From positions 1,736,001 through 1,800,000 of the forward strand of contig NZ_SGIT01000001.1 in the NCBI RefSeq assembly GCF_004208525.1: a stretch of DNA of 64,000 nucleotides, read 5' to 3'. The translations under genes were made by a program, and so were the position numbers. Numbering within the stretch: the first letter of the stretch is position 1; each line of letters opens with the position of its first letter. The notes beneath the pieces are model-generated. The model worked only from the letters and a program-made list of their open reading frames with translations. It was not told the origin of the DNA and ran no database searches. The DNA comes from Sphingobacterium corticibacterium. Its GTDB lineage: Bacteria > Bacteroidota > Bacteroidia > Sphingobacteriales > Sphingobacteriaceae. This document shows, piece after piece, positions 18,070 through 26,404 of the stretch.

Positions 18070-19127
18070 GTATTCCTCCCGTTAAGATAAATGTTTAAGT
18101 CGTCATTACCCACCTTTTGCACATTAGCTGCTGATTTTTTTAACAGAGGCGCAGGTTTACCCCGTCCCCAACGTTGCCGAGAAACAAAAACACGGGCTTC
18201 GTCCCATATCCCTGCGTCAATAAACGACTGTAATGTTTTCGCCCCACCTTCTACTATTAAGGATTGCACATCCATCAGATAGAGCTGATATAACATCTGC
18301 TGCGGCAGATAGAGATCAAAATGTTCTAATGCGATTAATTTTTTGTTTTTCTGCCAATCTGTTTGGTTTGCATTGAAGACAATAGTATCAGCCTCTTCAT
18401 CGAAAATAGCAGCATCTGCGGGTACTTTTAAGGATTTGTCGATCAATATACGTTTGGGATTTTTCCCATTCCACAAACGCGTCGTCAATCCCGGATTATC
18501 GATCAAGGCAGTCGATGTACCTATCAATATCGCATCCTCCTCCCCTCTCCACTTATGCACAAGTTGTTTACTGGCATTATTACTTATCCACTGCTGTGCC
18601 GCATCCTCTGGCGAAAAAAAACCATCGTCGGTCTGTGCCCATTTTAAAATAACATAGGGACGTTGTTGTTGAATACGGGTAAAGAATCGTCTGTTCATAA
18701 ACGTACAAGCATCTGTTAGCACGCCTACCGTAGTATCCATACCTGCGTCTTGTAATTTTTTAACCCCTTGCCCATTAACTTTTGCAAAGGGATCCAGACA
18801 ACCAATAACCACCCGTTCGAATTGCAATTCGACCAACTTGTCGGCACAGGGTGGGGTCTTTCCGAAGTGCGAACAGGGCTCTAAGCTGACATACATCGTG
18901 GATGTACGAAAACGGATTTGGGCTTCTGCTTCACCTAACTTCTGATAGGCGTCCTGTATGGCGTTCACTTCAGCATGAGGTCCGCCATAGGGCGATGTAT
19001 AACCTTCACCAATGATGCATCCATCGTGCAAAATGACAGCGCCAACCATGGGATTTGGGCTCACCGTACCTGCTCCCAGAATCGCCAAATCCAGGCAACG
19101 TTGCATATATCTCTCGTCTTGTACCAT
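18066..19127 (-). CDS. ribD: bifunctional riboflavin biosynthesis deaminase/reductase RibD
   Basis: The N-terminal cytidine-deaminase-like domain carries the zinc motif HAEVNAI (about residue 50) and PCSHFGKTPPC (about residue 83). It deaminates 2,5-diamino-6-ribosylamino-pyrimidinone phosphate. The C-terminal dihydrofolate-reductase-like domain (from about residue 150, PYVILKWAQTDDGFF) reduces the ribose with NADPH and includes LIGTSTALIDNPGLTTR and LIVEGGAKTLQSFI. The length of 353 is normal. It stands alone here, divergent from prmC, as is usual for dispersed riboflavin genes in Bacteroidota. Confidence 0.95.
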   Translation of the reverse strand: MVQDERYMQRCLDLAILGAGTVSPNPMVGAVILHDGCIIGEGYTSPYGGPHAEVNAIQDAYQKLGEAEAQIRFRTSTMYVSLEPCSHFGKTPPCADKLVELQFERVVIGCLDPFAKVNGQGVKKLQDAGMDTTVGVLTDACTFMNRRFFTRIQQQRPYVILKWAQTDDGFFSPEDAAQQWISNNASKQLVHKWRGEEDAILIGTSTALIDNPGLTTRLWNGKNPKRILIDKSLKVPADAAIFDEEADTIVFNANQTDWQKNKKLIALEHFDLYLPQQMLYQLYLMDVQSLIVEGGAKTLQSFIDAGIWDEARVFVSRQRWGRGKPAPLLKKSAANVQKVGNDDLNIYLNGRNT

Positions 19128-19224
19128 ATTATTACAAACTTAGCATTTACCAAAGAATATCAAAAGTGTAATCAGCTTTTGTAAGTTTGTAGTTTATTAC
19201 CACTTTAAAAGACAATTTATTAAG

Positions 19225-20097
19225 ATGAAAAATTTCAAAGATATAGCGGAAATTTATCGAGAAGCTTTATTACCACTATATTCTCCAGCCGAAATTAAAC
19301 AACTGTTTTTGATGACCTACGCTTTTGTAATGAAAAAAAACAGTATGCACTATATGTTAAACAGTACAAGCGAAGTTAAGGAAACGGTATTGCCACAATT
19401 TTTAAATATACTCGAGGAACTGCAAACGGGGCGCCCGATACAACATATCCTGGGAAAAGCAGATTTCTATGGCCTTTGTCTTTCCGTAAACGAACACACA
19501 CTAATTCCGCGTCCGGAAACCGAAGAGTTAGTGGAATGGATTGTTAGGGAACATCAAAATAACGAACAGATGTCCATACTCGATATCGGTACAGGGTCGG
19601 GCTGCATCGCGCTAGCACTTAAAAAGCAGTTTCCTCATGCACAGGTTGATGCTATTGACCTGCAAAGTCCGGCTATAACGGTTGCTCGTACAAATGCCAC
19701 AAATCTAAATCTTTCTGTAAACTTTATCGAAGCGGATATTTTGGAATGGGATAGCTTTCTACAAGAAAACCAGCAATATGATATTATCGTCAGCAACCCG
19801 CCCTATATTACACCAAGTGAGCAAAAAGACATGCACCAGAATGTTTTACTTTACGAGCCACATAGCGCGCTTTTTGTGGAAGAGCAGGCTCCTCTTCTTT
19901 TTTATGATGTCATCGCTGAAATGGGGAAGAAACATTTATCACCTGGCGGTAGTCTTTATTTTGAAATCAACCAATATTTGGGTCGAGAGACATATGATCT
20001 TCTATTAAAGAAAGGGTATGAGCAAGTCACATTACGTCAGGATCTAAACCAAGTAGATCGAATGATAAAAGCGAGTTTCAAAAAATTATTTTCATGA
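19225..20097 (+). CDS. prmC: release factor glutamine methyltransferase PrmC
   Basis: The protein has 290 residues. An N-terminal helical domain with PIQHILGKADFYGL is followed by the SAM-binding domain with PRPETEELVEWI, LDIGTGSGCIALAL (glycine-rich loop) and the catalytic VSNPPYI. It methylates the Gln of the GGQ motif in peptide-chain release factors RF1/RF2. It is divergently transcribed from ribD across a 97-bp gap. Confidence 0.95.
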   Translation: MKNFKDIAEIYREALLPLYSPAEIKQLFLMTYAFVMKKNSMHYMLNSTSEVKETVLPQFLNILEELQTGRPIQHILGKADFYGLCLSVNEHTLIPRPETEELVEWIVREHQNNEQMSILDIGTGSGCIALALKKQFPHAQVDAIDLQSPAITVARTNATNLNLSVNFIEADILEWDSFLQENQQYDIIVSNPPYITPSEQKDMHQNVLLYEPHSALFVEEQAPLLFYDVIAEMGKKHLSPGGSLYFEINQYLGRETYDLLLKKGYEQVTLRQDLNQVDRMIKASFKKLFS

Positions 20098-20200
20098 AAA
20101 ACAGTCCGTTAAAGGCTTGTACAAAAAATAAACAAGCAGTCATTTGGCAAAAGTGAACATTTTTTCTACCTTTGCAACACTTCAAACACAAATGAAGTAA

Positions 20201-20273
20201 GATTCCGTAGCTCAGCTGGTAGAGCAATACACTTTTAATGTATGGGTCCTGGGTTCGAATCCCAGCGGGATCA
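20201..20273 (+). tRNA. tRNA-Lys (anticodon TTT)
   Basis: A complete cloverleaf can be drawn: acceptor arms GATTCCG and CGGGATC with discriminator A, D arm GCTC-AGCTGGTAG-GAGC, anticodon stem ATACA/TGTAT with loop CTTTTAA (anticodon TTT), and a TpsiC arm CTGGG-TTCGAAT-CCCAG. The CCA is not encoded. It marks the left border of an accessory zone and is probably the original target of integrating elements. Confidence 0.96.
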
Positions 20274-20278
20274 CAAAC

Positions 20279-20309
20279 AAAAGCAACTCAAAAAGGGTTG
20301 CTTTTTTTG
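20279..20309 (+). terminator. rho-independent terminator of tRNA-Lys
   Basis: The 8-bp stem AAAGCAAC/GTTGCTTT with a short A-rich loop is followed by TTTTTG. A near-identical hairpin recurs at 32,268-32,296. Confidence 0.85.
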
Positions 20310-20312
20310 TTA

Positions 20313-20344
20313 TAGCTGGGATGAGGACCCAAGGGTTCGATTCT
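20313..20344 (+). repeat. degenerate tRNA-3'-end-like repeat (copy D)
   Basis: The segment around GGGATGAGGACCCAAGGG followed by TTCGATT matches 33,400-33,425 (GGGATAAGGACCCAGGGG then TTCGATT) with two differences over about 25 nt. Both look like scrambled copies of the tRNA T-arm and 3' end. Confidence 0.6.
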
Positions 20345-20388
20345 TGAAGGCTCAGGGAAGAGTTGGAGCCTTGCGGGGCTGAGCCAAT

Positions 20389-20637
20389 CCCAGTGGCCAA
20401 GTCGTTTAATCTACGTTCCAAAACCTCCATCTTTCCTTTGGTCAATTTCTTTACTTCTTGGAAATCGTCATCTGCCATTTCTCCATCCGCATTTTTCAAT
20501 AGCGCATTTTGATAGCGTTTGTTCAACGCATCGATCTCACCTATGATATTTGCTCGTTCCGTGTTTTGGGCTTTGGTTTTGTTATTGAAGTCTTTTATAA
20601 TCGAACTTGGGTAAGTTAAGTATTGAAGAAATAGAAA
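20389..20637 (-). pseudogene. C-terminal remnant of a large serine recombinase
   Basis: Read from 20637 leftward on the reverse strand, the frame gives IIKDFNNKTKAQNTERANII, then GEIDALNKRYQNALLKNADG, EMADDDFQEVKKLTKGKMEV and LERRLNDLATG. This is the Bacteroidota serine-recombinase coiled coil that links the zinc-ribbon to the C-terminus. An in-frame stop at 20638-20640 and absence of any start or catalytic domain show it is a fragment. Beyond the glycine near 20389 the frame runs into the antisense of tRNA-Lys and is meaningless. It is the only recombinase trace in the window and sits against the tRNA, as expected for a decayed integrative element. Confidence 0.7.
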
Positions 20638-20660
20638 TTAGCATTTCACTTGTTTTTTAA

Positions 20661-20822
20661 CTCAGTTTAGCGTTAGCGGTTGTGTCCAAAATTGTTGATA
20701 TTGATGAACCGCCCAAGAAAATAATCCTCGGGGGCACTGCTTATGATCAAGTATTAGGAATGAATGATGCTAGATTAAATGAATATAGAAAATGGGAATA
20801 TTTAAGCCGTGAAGCTGATTAA
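20661..20822 (+). pseudogene. C-terminal remnant of a short-chain dehydrogenase
   Basis: The frame ending at TAA 20820-20822 reads IVDIDEPPKKIILGGTAYDQ, then VLGMNDARLNEYRKWEYLSR and EAD. This is the typical tail of Bacteroidota SDR oxidoreductases. The catalytic Tyr-Lys region and nucleotide-binding domain are missing, and a TAA at 20658 closes the frame upstream. Confidence 0.65.
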
Positions 20823-20842
20823 GTAGACTACACCAGAAGTCT

Positions 20843-20944
20843 GTTTTTAATGAAAATTGGGAGTTTGACGAGAACGGTTTTATGAAGAAACGATATGCAA
20901 GTATCAATGATCTCGAAGTAAAGGAGACTGACAGGTCTTTATAA
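20843..20944 (+). pseudogene. C-terminal remnant of a DUF1348 (NTF2-like) protein
   Basis: The frame reads [20 protein letters not shown] then [13 protein letters not shown] and stops at 20944. DUF1348 proteins carry this [10 protein letters not shown](L/F)M(K/R)(R/K)R.ASIND ending. The preceding bases look frameshifted relative to the expected YRS(F)GNENW, so the remnant is both truncated and frameshifted. Confidence 0.6.
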
Positions 20945-20977
20945 TTACTATATTGTAAACGAAAACGGAATACCTAT

Positions 20978-21562
20978 ATGGTCGAAAATACTTTATTAAA
21001 AAACATCTCGAAATATATAAATCTTACGCAGGATGAAATTTCTACTTTCCACCGTTTTTGGACGGAGAAGACATTGGAAAAGGGAGACTATCTCTTACGT
21101 AACGGCGATACCTGTCGTTATGATAGTTATGTCGTTTCCGGGGCATTGAAGGCGTTTTACATCAACGCTGACAAAGGTAATGAGGAAATCTTGTTTTTTG
21201 CCATTGACGACTGGTGGGCCTCTGACTTAGATAGCTTTTCCAAGCAGAAGCCCTCCATATACAACATACAAGCCATAGAAAGAACGACCGTTTTACAGAT
21301 TAGCCATTATTCTTTTCAGCAATTACTGGTTGAAATTCCCCGTTTGGAGCGGTACTTTCGGTTAATATTGGAAAGTTACCTGGGTGTATTGCAAAAGAGA
21401 ATTATCTATAACAATGTGTTCGATGCCGAAAGTAGATATTTTGCCTTTTTGGAAAACTACCCAAACATAGCGTCCAAAGTACCCCAATATCTGATTGCAT
21501 CGTATTTGGGTGTGTCAGCTGAATTTATAAGCCGCATTAAGAAAAAAAATAAACCGTCTTGA
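20978..21562 (+). CDS. Crp/Fnr family transcriptional regulator
   Basis: The protein has 194 residues with a cNMP-like beta roll (TLEKGDYLLRNGDTCRYDSY, then VVSGALKAFYI) and a C-terminal HTH (IASYLGVSAEFISRIKKKNK). It belongs to the short Bacteroidota regulators of this superfamily, in which ligand residues are not conserved. It is 60 bp upstream of the OYE gene on the same strand and probably controls it or the whole redox cluster. Confidence 0.85.
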   Translation: MVENTLLKNISKYINLTQDEISTFHRFWTEKTLEKGDYLLRNGDTCRYDSYVVSGALKAFYINADKGNEEILFFAIDDWWASDLDSFSKQKPSIYNIQAIERTTVLQISHYSFQQLLVEIPRLERYFRLILESYLGVLQKRIIYNNVFDAESRYFAFLENYPNIASKVPQYLIASYLGVSAEFISRIKKKNKPS

Positions 21563-21622
21563 CCTAGGTCAATTTTTTCTCCATCAATTACCGACAACTT
21601 TGCTTCATAATATTAAGAAGCA

Positions 21623-22714
21623 ATGAAACATCATCCTATTTTTCAGAACGCCATTATATGGCAAAGAGAATTGATTAACCGGACGGTAGTTGCCCCCATG
21701 TCACGTGTGAGCGCTACCGCGGACGGCTTGGTTACGGACGAAATGAAGGACTATTATTCCGCATTTGCAATTGGAGGATTTGGAGTTATCATTACCGAAG
21801 GCATCTATACCGATGTATACGGTAGCCAAAGTTATAACAACCAACCTGCACTTGTAAACCAAGCGCAAAGCACTTCATGGGAAAAGGTAACCCGCGCAGT
21901 CCATGAGTCGCCTACTCTTATATTCGCTCAGTTGATGCACGCAGGTGCTTTATCACAATATAGTGAGAACACCTTAGCTCCGTCTGCCCTAAAACCTATT
22001 GGCACAAAGATGTGCTCCTACGGTGGCCAGGGGGCATTTCCTACCCCTAAAGAAATGGACTTGACGGATATTGAAAGAATGAAACAGGGCTTTATCAATG
22101 GAGCTGTAAACGCTTATAAGGCAGGCTTTGACGGCGTAGAAATTCACGGGGCAAATGGTTATTTGTTAGACCAGTTCCTCACACCGGAACTGAACCACAG
22201 AAACGACCAATATGGTGGCACTATGCAGAACCGTTTCCGTGTTATTGCTGAAATTATTGCTGGTATAAAGGCTTCCGTGCCACAGAGTTTCATTGTCGGT
22301 TTACGGGTTTCAGAGGGGAAAGTAAATGACCTTACCTACCGTTGGAAACATGGTATTGAAACAGCTAAAGAACTGGCAGAAGAAATAAAGGTGAGCAAAC
22401 CCGATTTTGTTCACGTAGCGGTGCAGACGGGCCAATGGGAACGGGACAGCTTTTTTGGAGACGGAATATCATTGGCATCGGTTATCCGGCAGGCAACGGG
22501 CATTCCTGTAATCGCCAACGGTGGTTTCCACAATCTTGAAAAGGCAGAAGTTGCCTTGAAGGACAACCACGCCACGCTGGTTGCTATCGGAAAAGCAGCC
22601 TTAGCAGATCCCCATTGGGTGATGAAAACCATGAACGGACTACCCTTGATTTCTTTTCACCGTGAAATGTTATGGCCGGAGGCAACCCTTAGCCATACCC
22701 GGAAAATCGTCTAA
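21623..22714 (+). CDS. NADH:flavin oxidoreductase, Old Yellow Enzyme family
   Basis: The protein has 363 residues of TIM-barrel OYE type. The FMN-binding start RTVVAPMSRVSATADGLVTD is followed by IFAQLMHAGALS, the substrate-binding HGANGYLLDQFL (His/Asn pair in the form EIHGAN) and NHRNDQYGGTMQNRFRVIAEI, with GIPVIANGGF near the C-terminus. It would reduce activated C=C bonds or nitro groups with NAD(P)H. The neighbouring Crp-type regulator, RidA and AraC-type regulator suggest an electrophile-stress or detoxification role. Confidence 0.9.
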   Translation: MKHHPIFQNAIIWQRELINRTVVAPMSRVSATADGLVTDEMKDYYSAFAIGGFGVIITEGIYTDVYGSQSYNNQPALVNQAQSTSWEKVTRAVHESPTLIFAQLMHAGALSQYSENTLAPSALKPIGTKMCSYGGQGAFPTPKEMDLTDIERMKQGFINGAVNAYKAGFDGVEIHGANGYLLDQFLTPELNHRNDQYGGTMQNRFRVIAEIIAGIKASVPQSFIVGLRVSEGKVNDLTYRWKHGIETAKELAEEIKVSKPDFVHVAVQTGQWERDSFFGDGISLASVIRQATGIPVIANGGFHNLEKAEVALKDNHATLVAIGKAALADPHWVMKTMNGLPLISFHREMLWPEATLSHTRKIV

Positions 22715-22748
22715 GAATTAAATCTTGAAAATAGTTAGAAAGAGAACA

Positions 22749-22853
22749 ATGAAAATGAACAGATTCTTGATAATCGGCACTTTACTTTCAGTATAGGCCA
22801 TCACAGGAAAAACGTTCGCACAAAGGAACACATCTATAACTTCAAATAAATAA
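22749..22853 (+). pseudogene. signal-peptide fragment with internal stop
   Basis: The frame MKMNRFLIIGTLLSV then TAG then AITGKTFAQ looks like a secreted protein's leader with a cleavage-like TFAQ, broken by an in-frame TAG at 22794-22796. It ends after ten more residues. It is either the remnant of a deleted exported protein between the OYE and RidA genes or a chance frame. Confidence 0.4.
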
Positions 22854-22945
22854 AAAATGAAACCTGCTTGTCTCACCATTGAAAAAAGGATACATAAAAA
22901 TCAACTCAAGCAAGCTTCATTGCCATTAAAAAACAAATTATTATC

Positions 22946-23353
22946 ATGAAAATTTCACAGATTAAAATTACGCCGGACGCTTATGAACCATTCCGTCTGG
23001 CACAGGGACATCGTGTAGGCGATCTGTTGTTTATTTCGGGACAGACCGCTATTGGCAAGGAAGGAAATCTGATAGGCATAGGTGACTTTGATGCACAGGC
23101 AAAAATGGCTTTTGAAAATCTGGACAAGGTATTGAGAGCTGGAGGTTCAAGTCTGAAAAACGTGGTTAAGGTCACTATCATGCTCCGTGACATGAAGAAC
23201 TTTGAGAAGATTGTCGAATTGAGAGGCAAATACTTTACCCCCCCTTATCCGGCAGATACTATTTTTGAAGTATCGTCATTGTTTTCGCCTGATGCATTGA
23301 TTGAGATTGAAGCCATTGCTGTGGCTGATGCGCTGGCAGATTGGGAAAAGTAA
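22946..23353 (+). CDS. RidA family protein
   Basis: The protein has 135 residues of YjgF/YER057c/UK114 fold: RVGDLLFISGQTAIGKEGN, then AFENLDKVLRAGGSSLKNVV, and PPYPADTIFEVSSLFSPDAL, ending in IEIEAIAVAD. The family hydrolyses reactive enamine/imine intermediates. The usual active-site Arg in the RxxxE-type position is not clear (TIFEVSSL replaces the RxxVEV form), so this is probably a RidA-like paralogue rather than canonical RidA. A truncated second copy lies at 27,547. Confidence 0.85.
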   Translation: MKISQIKITPDAYEPFRLAQGHRVGDLLFISGQTAIGKEGNLIGIGDFDAQAKMAFENLDKVLRAGGSSLKNVVKVTIMLRDMKNFEKIVELRGKYFTPPYPADTIFEVSSLFSPDALIEIEAIAVADALADWEK

Positions 23354-23377
23354 TACGAAAATTAAACCAGTCACAGT

Positions 23378-23406
23378 AAGGAGTGGATAAGCAGTATCTA
23401 CTCCTT
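23378..23406 (+). terminator. terminator after the RidA gene
   Basis: The arms AAGGAGTGGATA and TATCTACTCCTT form a 12-bp stem with one G-T pair and a 5-nt loop, 25 nt after the stop. GTTTATT follows. Confidence 0.75.
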
Positions 23407-23599
23407 GTTTATTCTGGACATTTATAGACAACGAAGTATAAATAACCATACATTATCAAATGATAATAATTGCGTATTTTAGTATTTTCTGATATACTAA
23501 GTTTGACATGAGAATAAACTTCACATTTCATAATTATCATTTTTCAATCTGGACGGAAAAGCATTCCCAGGACTATACTAATTTTTAGACATCTTCCTT

Positions 23600-24475
23600 A
23601 TGATACAAAAACATTCAGACAACTTTGATCTGCTCAGATATTTAAGGTCTCAAAAAAATGATGGCAATATAGCGCCTTATTATCTGGCATCAAAAGCGTG
23701 TCTTGAAGACTTGAAAATCACCAATCCCTTTAAAAACTACTTTTATACTATAGGTCTGTATTATGGTGAAGGAGCCCGCATCAGGATAGGCACTACCGAT
23801 TATGATTTAACACGAGGAAGCCTGTTGACGATTGGCCCCGGAATGACCTGTCAATGGCTCAATACCAGTTTTCCCTCAAATGACACGTTATTTTTTTATG
23901 ATGATATTTTTGTAAATAATTTCAGCAGGTCATTTTTCTATTCCCTCGAATTTTTTTGCCCCGATGAAAAGAGTGTAATGCAACTCACCGACAGGCAATT
24001 TGAGGAAATGCAGCAGCTATTCAGCACACTTCGGGCAATAGCTGATAAGCCCGAAGCAGTATCGGGAATACTATATTCGATCCTGATCATTTCACAGAAA
24101 TATTTCTGGAACCTGTACCGTGGCAATAAAAAGGAACTCAACGGTAAAGAACATACCGTTGTAAAGTTTAGAGAATTAGTTTCAAAGAATTTCTCGCAGT
24201 ATAAAGATGTTGCTTTTTATGCGGAACAGTTACATATATCGCCAAAATACCTGAGCGAAATATTAGTTGAATACACCGGGCTTTCGGCGAAAAAATGGAT
24301 TGAGTTTCATATCATGCAGGAGGCAAAGTACCTGTTGAGCTTTTGGAATATGTCTGTCAAGGAAGTGTCCTATCAACTTGGCTACACAGACTCTTCCCAT
24401 TTTTCCCGTGCATTCAGAAGCTACGAAGGTCAGCTCCCCACTGAGTTCAAAAATACAATTGAAATTCCTGCATAA
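23600..24475 (+). CDS. AraC family transcriptional regulator
   Basis: The protein has 291 residues. A cupin-like N-terminal ligand domain (YYGEGARIRIGTTDYDLTRG) is followed by a C-terminal double HTH with the AraC signature: YAEQLHISPKYLSEILVEYT, then VKEVSYQLGYTDSSHFSRAF. The ligand is unknown. It sits among the small redox genes and likely regulates one of them. Confidence 0.88.
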   Translation: MIQKHSDNFDLLRYLRSQKNDGNIAPYYLASKACLEDLKITNPFKNYFYTIGLYYGEGARIRIGTTDYDLTRGSLLTIGPGMTCQWLNTSFPSNDTLFFYDDIFVNNFSRSFFYSLEFFCPDEKSVMQLTDRQFEEMQQLFSTLRAIADKPEAVSGILYSILIISQKYFWNLYRGNKKELNGKEHTVVKFRELVSKNFSQYKDVAFYAEQLHISPKYLSEILVEYTGLSAKKWIEFHIMQEAKYLLSFWNMSVKEVSYQLGYTDSSHFSRAFRSYEGQLPTEFKNTIEIPA

Positions 24476-24516
24476 TCGCAGGTTCTATATCAAAAACAGA
24501 AAAAACTACATTTTTT

Positions 24517-24542
24517 GCCGTCATACTTACAGTATTGACGGC
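24517..24542. other. inverted repeat, possible operator
   Basis: The arms GCCGTCA and TGACGGC are separated by 12 nt and lie between the AraC-type gene and the secreted protein gene. No T run follows on either strand, so this is not an obvious terminator. It could bind the AraC-type regulator. Confidence 0.35.
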
Positions 24543-24765
24543 TAGGCTCCTTCATATCTTCGTATGGTATTACATAAAACGTACAATGAAGTTTAGATAA
24601 GATGTATTTCTTTCGTTACGAAAAGACAAGACAAATCACCAACGGAAGAAAATATCCTGAATAGGTTGTCACGTTTTCTGCACTTCATGTGTCCATATTT
24701 TAAACAGTGGTTGACTGTAATAATTATCCGACCACAGCCTAACAAAAAGAAATTTGAAGGGAACG

Positions 24766-25407
24766 ATGAAAGAAACAACGAAAATAAAATACTTGCTGGC
24801 CTGCTTGTTTTTCAGCATGTGCTACTTGCACAGCCGGGCGCAAGTTCCTGTAGAAATCACTGCAGGGCATTCGAGTTACTATTATCAGCATATGTTTTCC
24901 GGTAAAATCATAGCGGAAAAGCCGTTTGGATTTTTTAATACGTCTTCTATTTTGCTTCCTTACGACAAAAAACGCGGAATTGAAGTGATGAGCCAATCGT
25001 ATCTTACTTACGAAATAAATAAACGCTGGGCAACCGGTTTCGGTTCTATCTATGCACCGGGAAATCGGTTTGTGCCTTCGGCTTTTGTTTGGTTTTTCAA
25101 TAAAAAAAATGATTTATCGTATCTCATTTTTACGAGAATGGATGTTTGGTCTAAACCCAGTCTTGAGCTGTTCGGTTCTGTGGAATATCAAGGAAGCAAA
25201 AATCAGGATTTTAATCTTTATGCGCGTTTGCAGCTTCAATATATTACTTCAATGCATGGGAACGGGCACTTAAAGAGCGTGCAATATGCAAGATTAGGAG
25301 TGGACAATAAAGGTGTACAATATGGTTTGGGTATAAACTTTGACCAATACGGGCCAAATACTGAACACTACAGCAACTTTGGACTTTTTGTGCGAAGCGT
25401 ATTCTAA
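24766..25407 (+). CDS. secreted beta-rich protein, unknown
   Basis: The protein has 213 residues starting at the ATG 24766 (GGGAACG just upstream; an earlier in-frame TTG is rejected). The signal peptide is KYLLACLFFSMCYLHSRAQ with cleavage after Ala-Gln type residues near 26. The mature part has alternating hydrophobic/aromatic strands (RWATGFGSIYAPGNRFVPSA, LELFGSVEYQGSKNQDF) and a terminal Phe, resembling a small outer-membrane beta barrel. No family name is recalled with certainty. Confidence 0.7.
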   Translation: MKETTKIKYLLACLFFSMCYLHSRAQVPVEITAGHSSYYYQHMFSGKIIAEKPFGFFNTSSILLPYDKKRGIEVMSQSYLTYEINKRWATGFGSIYAPGNRFVPSAFVWFFNKKNDLSYLIFTRMDVWSKPSLELFGSVEYQGSKNQDFNLYARLQLQYITSMHGNGHLKSVQYARLGVDNKGVQYGLGINFDQYGPNTEHYSNFGLFVRSVF

Positions 25408-25432
25408 AAGAACTTTTAAAATACAATTAAAT

Positions 25433-26335
25433 ATGAATATAGATAACATCAAAACAGAAATACCTCACAACAAAAGGAAGAGCGTAACGGTACTTGGATT
25501 GGGTAATATGGGAGCCGCAATAGCCCATACATTTATCAATCAAGGTTATGATACGGTTGTGTGGAACCGTAATGCGGAAAAATGTAAACCACTAGTTGAA
25601 GCAGGTGCAGCGGGTATAGAAATACTTAGTGAGGCAGTTGTTGCCAGTAATCAGATTGTGATCTGCTTGTTAAACAATACGGCTGTGGATGAAGTACTCA
25701 AACAGGTAGCTGGTGCGGTTGCCGGAAAAGTATTCATCAATTTAACGAGCGGCACACCTGCTCAGGCTCGTGATTTTGCTGAGTGGGCTGAAAAACAGAA
25801 CGCTTCCTATATCGATGGCAAAATATTGGCTGACCCAATAGACATCGGAACCGCCAAAGCACAGTTATTATTCAGTGGTAAGCCAACCGTTTTTGATGCA
25901 CAGTATCCGCTGTTGGAAAAGCTAGGTGCCATTACTTACTACGGAGAAGACGCAGGAGCCGCGGCTGTAGATTTTTTAGCGCAGGTAGCTATTGGCTATG
26001 AATTTTTAATAGGTTTTTTGCATACCCTTCAATTGGTGCATCAGGAAGGAGTGGATTTGGCCGCTTTTGCACATCGGGTTGCGGGCACGCTACAGGGCTA
26101 TGGCCCGCTGCTGTCCCTAATAGTCAATGAAATTAAGTTGGGTACATACCAGCCCGACTTGGGGCCGCTTCAGGTTCAAGCCGCGATGTTTGATGACCTC
26201 ATCAATCATCGAAAATCAAAAAATGTGGAAACTCTGCGCATGCAAGAAATCAAAAACCTCATGGACCGTAGAATAGCTGATGGGCATGGAGCGCAGGGAT
26301 TTTCGAGTTTATTCGAACTACTAGGGAAACAATAG
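25433..26335 (+). CDS. imine-reductase-like NAD(P)-dependent oxidoreductase
   Basis: The protein has 300 residues of the 6-phosphogluconate/beta-hydroxyacid dehydrogenase superfamily. The Rossmann motif VLGLGNMGAAIAHTFINQGY and VVWNRNAEK indicate NADP binding. The stretch NLTSGTPAQARDFAEWAEKQ and the C-terminal GHGAQGFSSL are hallmark IRED-like features. The C-terminal helical domain (AAMFDDLINHRKSKN) would swap in a dimer. The natural imine substrate is unknown. The ATG 25433 is used because an upstream in-frame start overlaps the previous gene. Confidence 0.82.
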   Translation: MNIDNIKTEIPHNKRKSVTVLGLGNMGAAIAHTFINQGYDTVVWNRNAEKCKPLVEAGAAGIEILSEAVVASNQIVICLLNNTAVDEVLKQVAGAVAGKVFINLTSGTPAQARDFAEWAEKQNASYIDGKILADPIDIGTAKAQLLFSGKPTVFDAQYPLLEKLGAITYYGEDAGAAAVDFLAQVAIGYEFLIGFLHTLQLVHQEGVDLAAFAHRVAGTLQGYGPLLSLIVNEIKLGTYQPDLGPLQVQAAMFDDLINHRKSKNVETLRMQEIKNLMDRRIADGHGAQGFSSLFELLGKQ

Positions 26336-26404
26336 CAATTACCAGCATTGACCACAATATTTAAAGGGGATACAAACAAGATATAACTAGAATAATAAAG
26401 GAAA

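Noticed and set aside
20212..20526. 104-residue reverse-strand gene across tRNA-Lys
   Set aside because: Its second half (GFEPRTHTLK-type sequence) is simply the antisense of the tRNA. Only the recombinase-like first half has meaning, and it is a fragment.
22857..22948. 30-codon frame overlapping the RidA start as ATGA
   Set aside because: The overlap is suggestive, but the peptide has no pattern and lies in debris after a broken leader. Conservation data would be needed.
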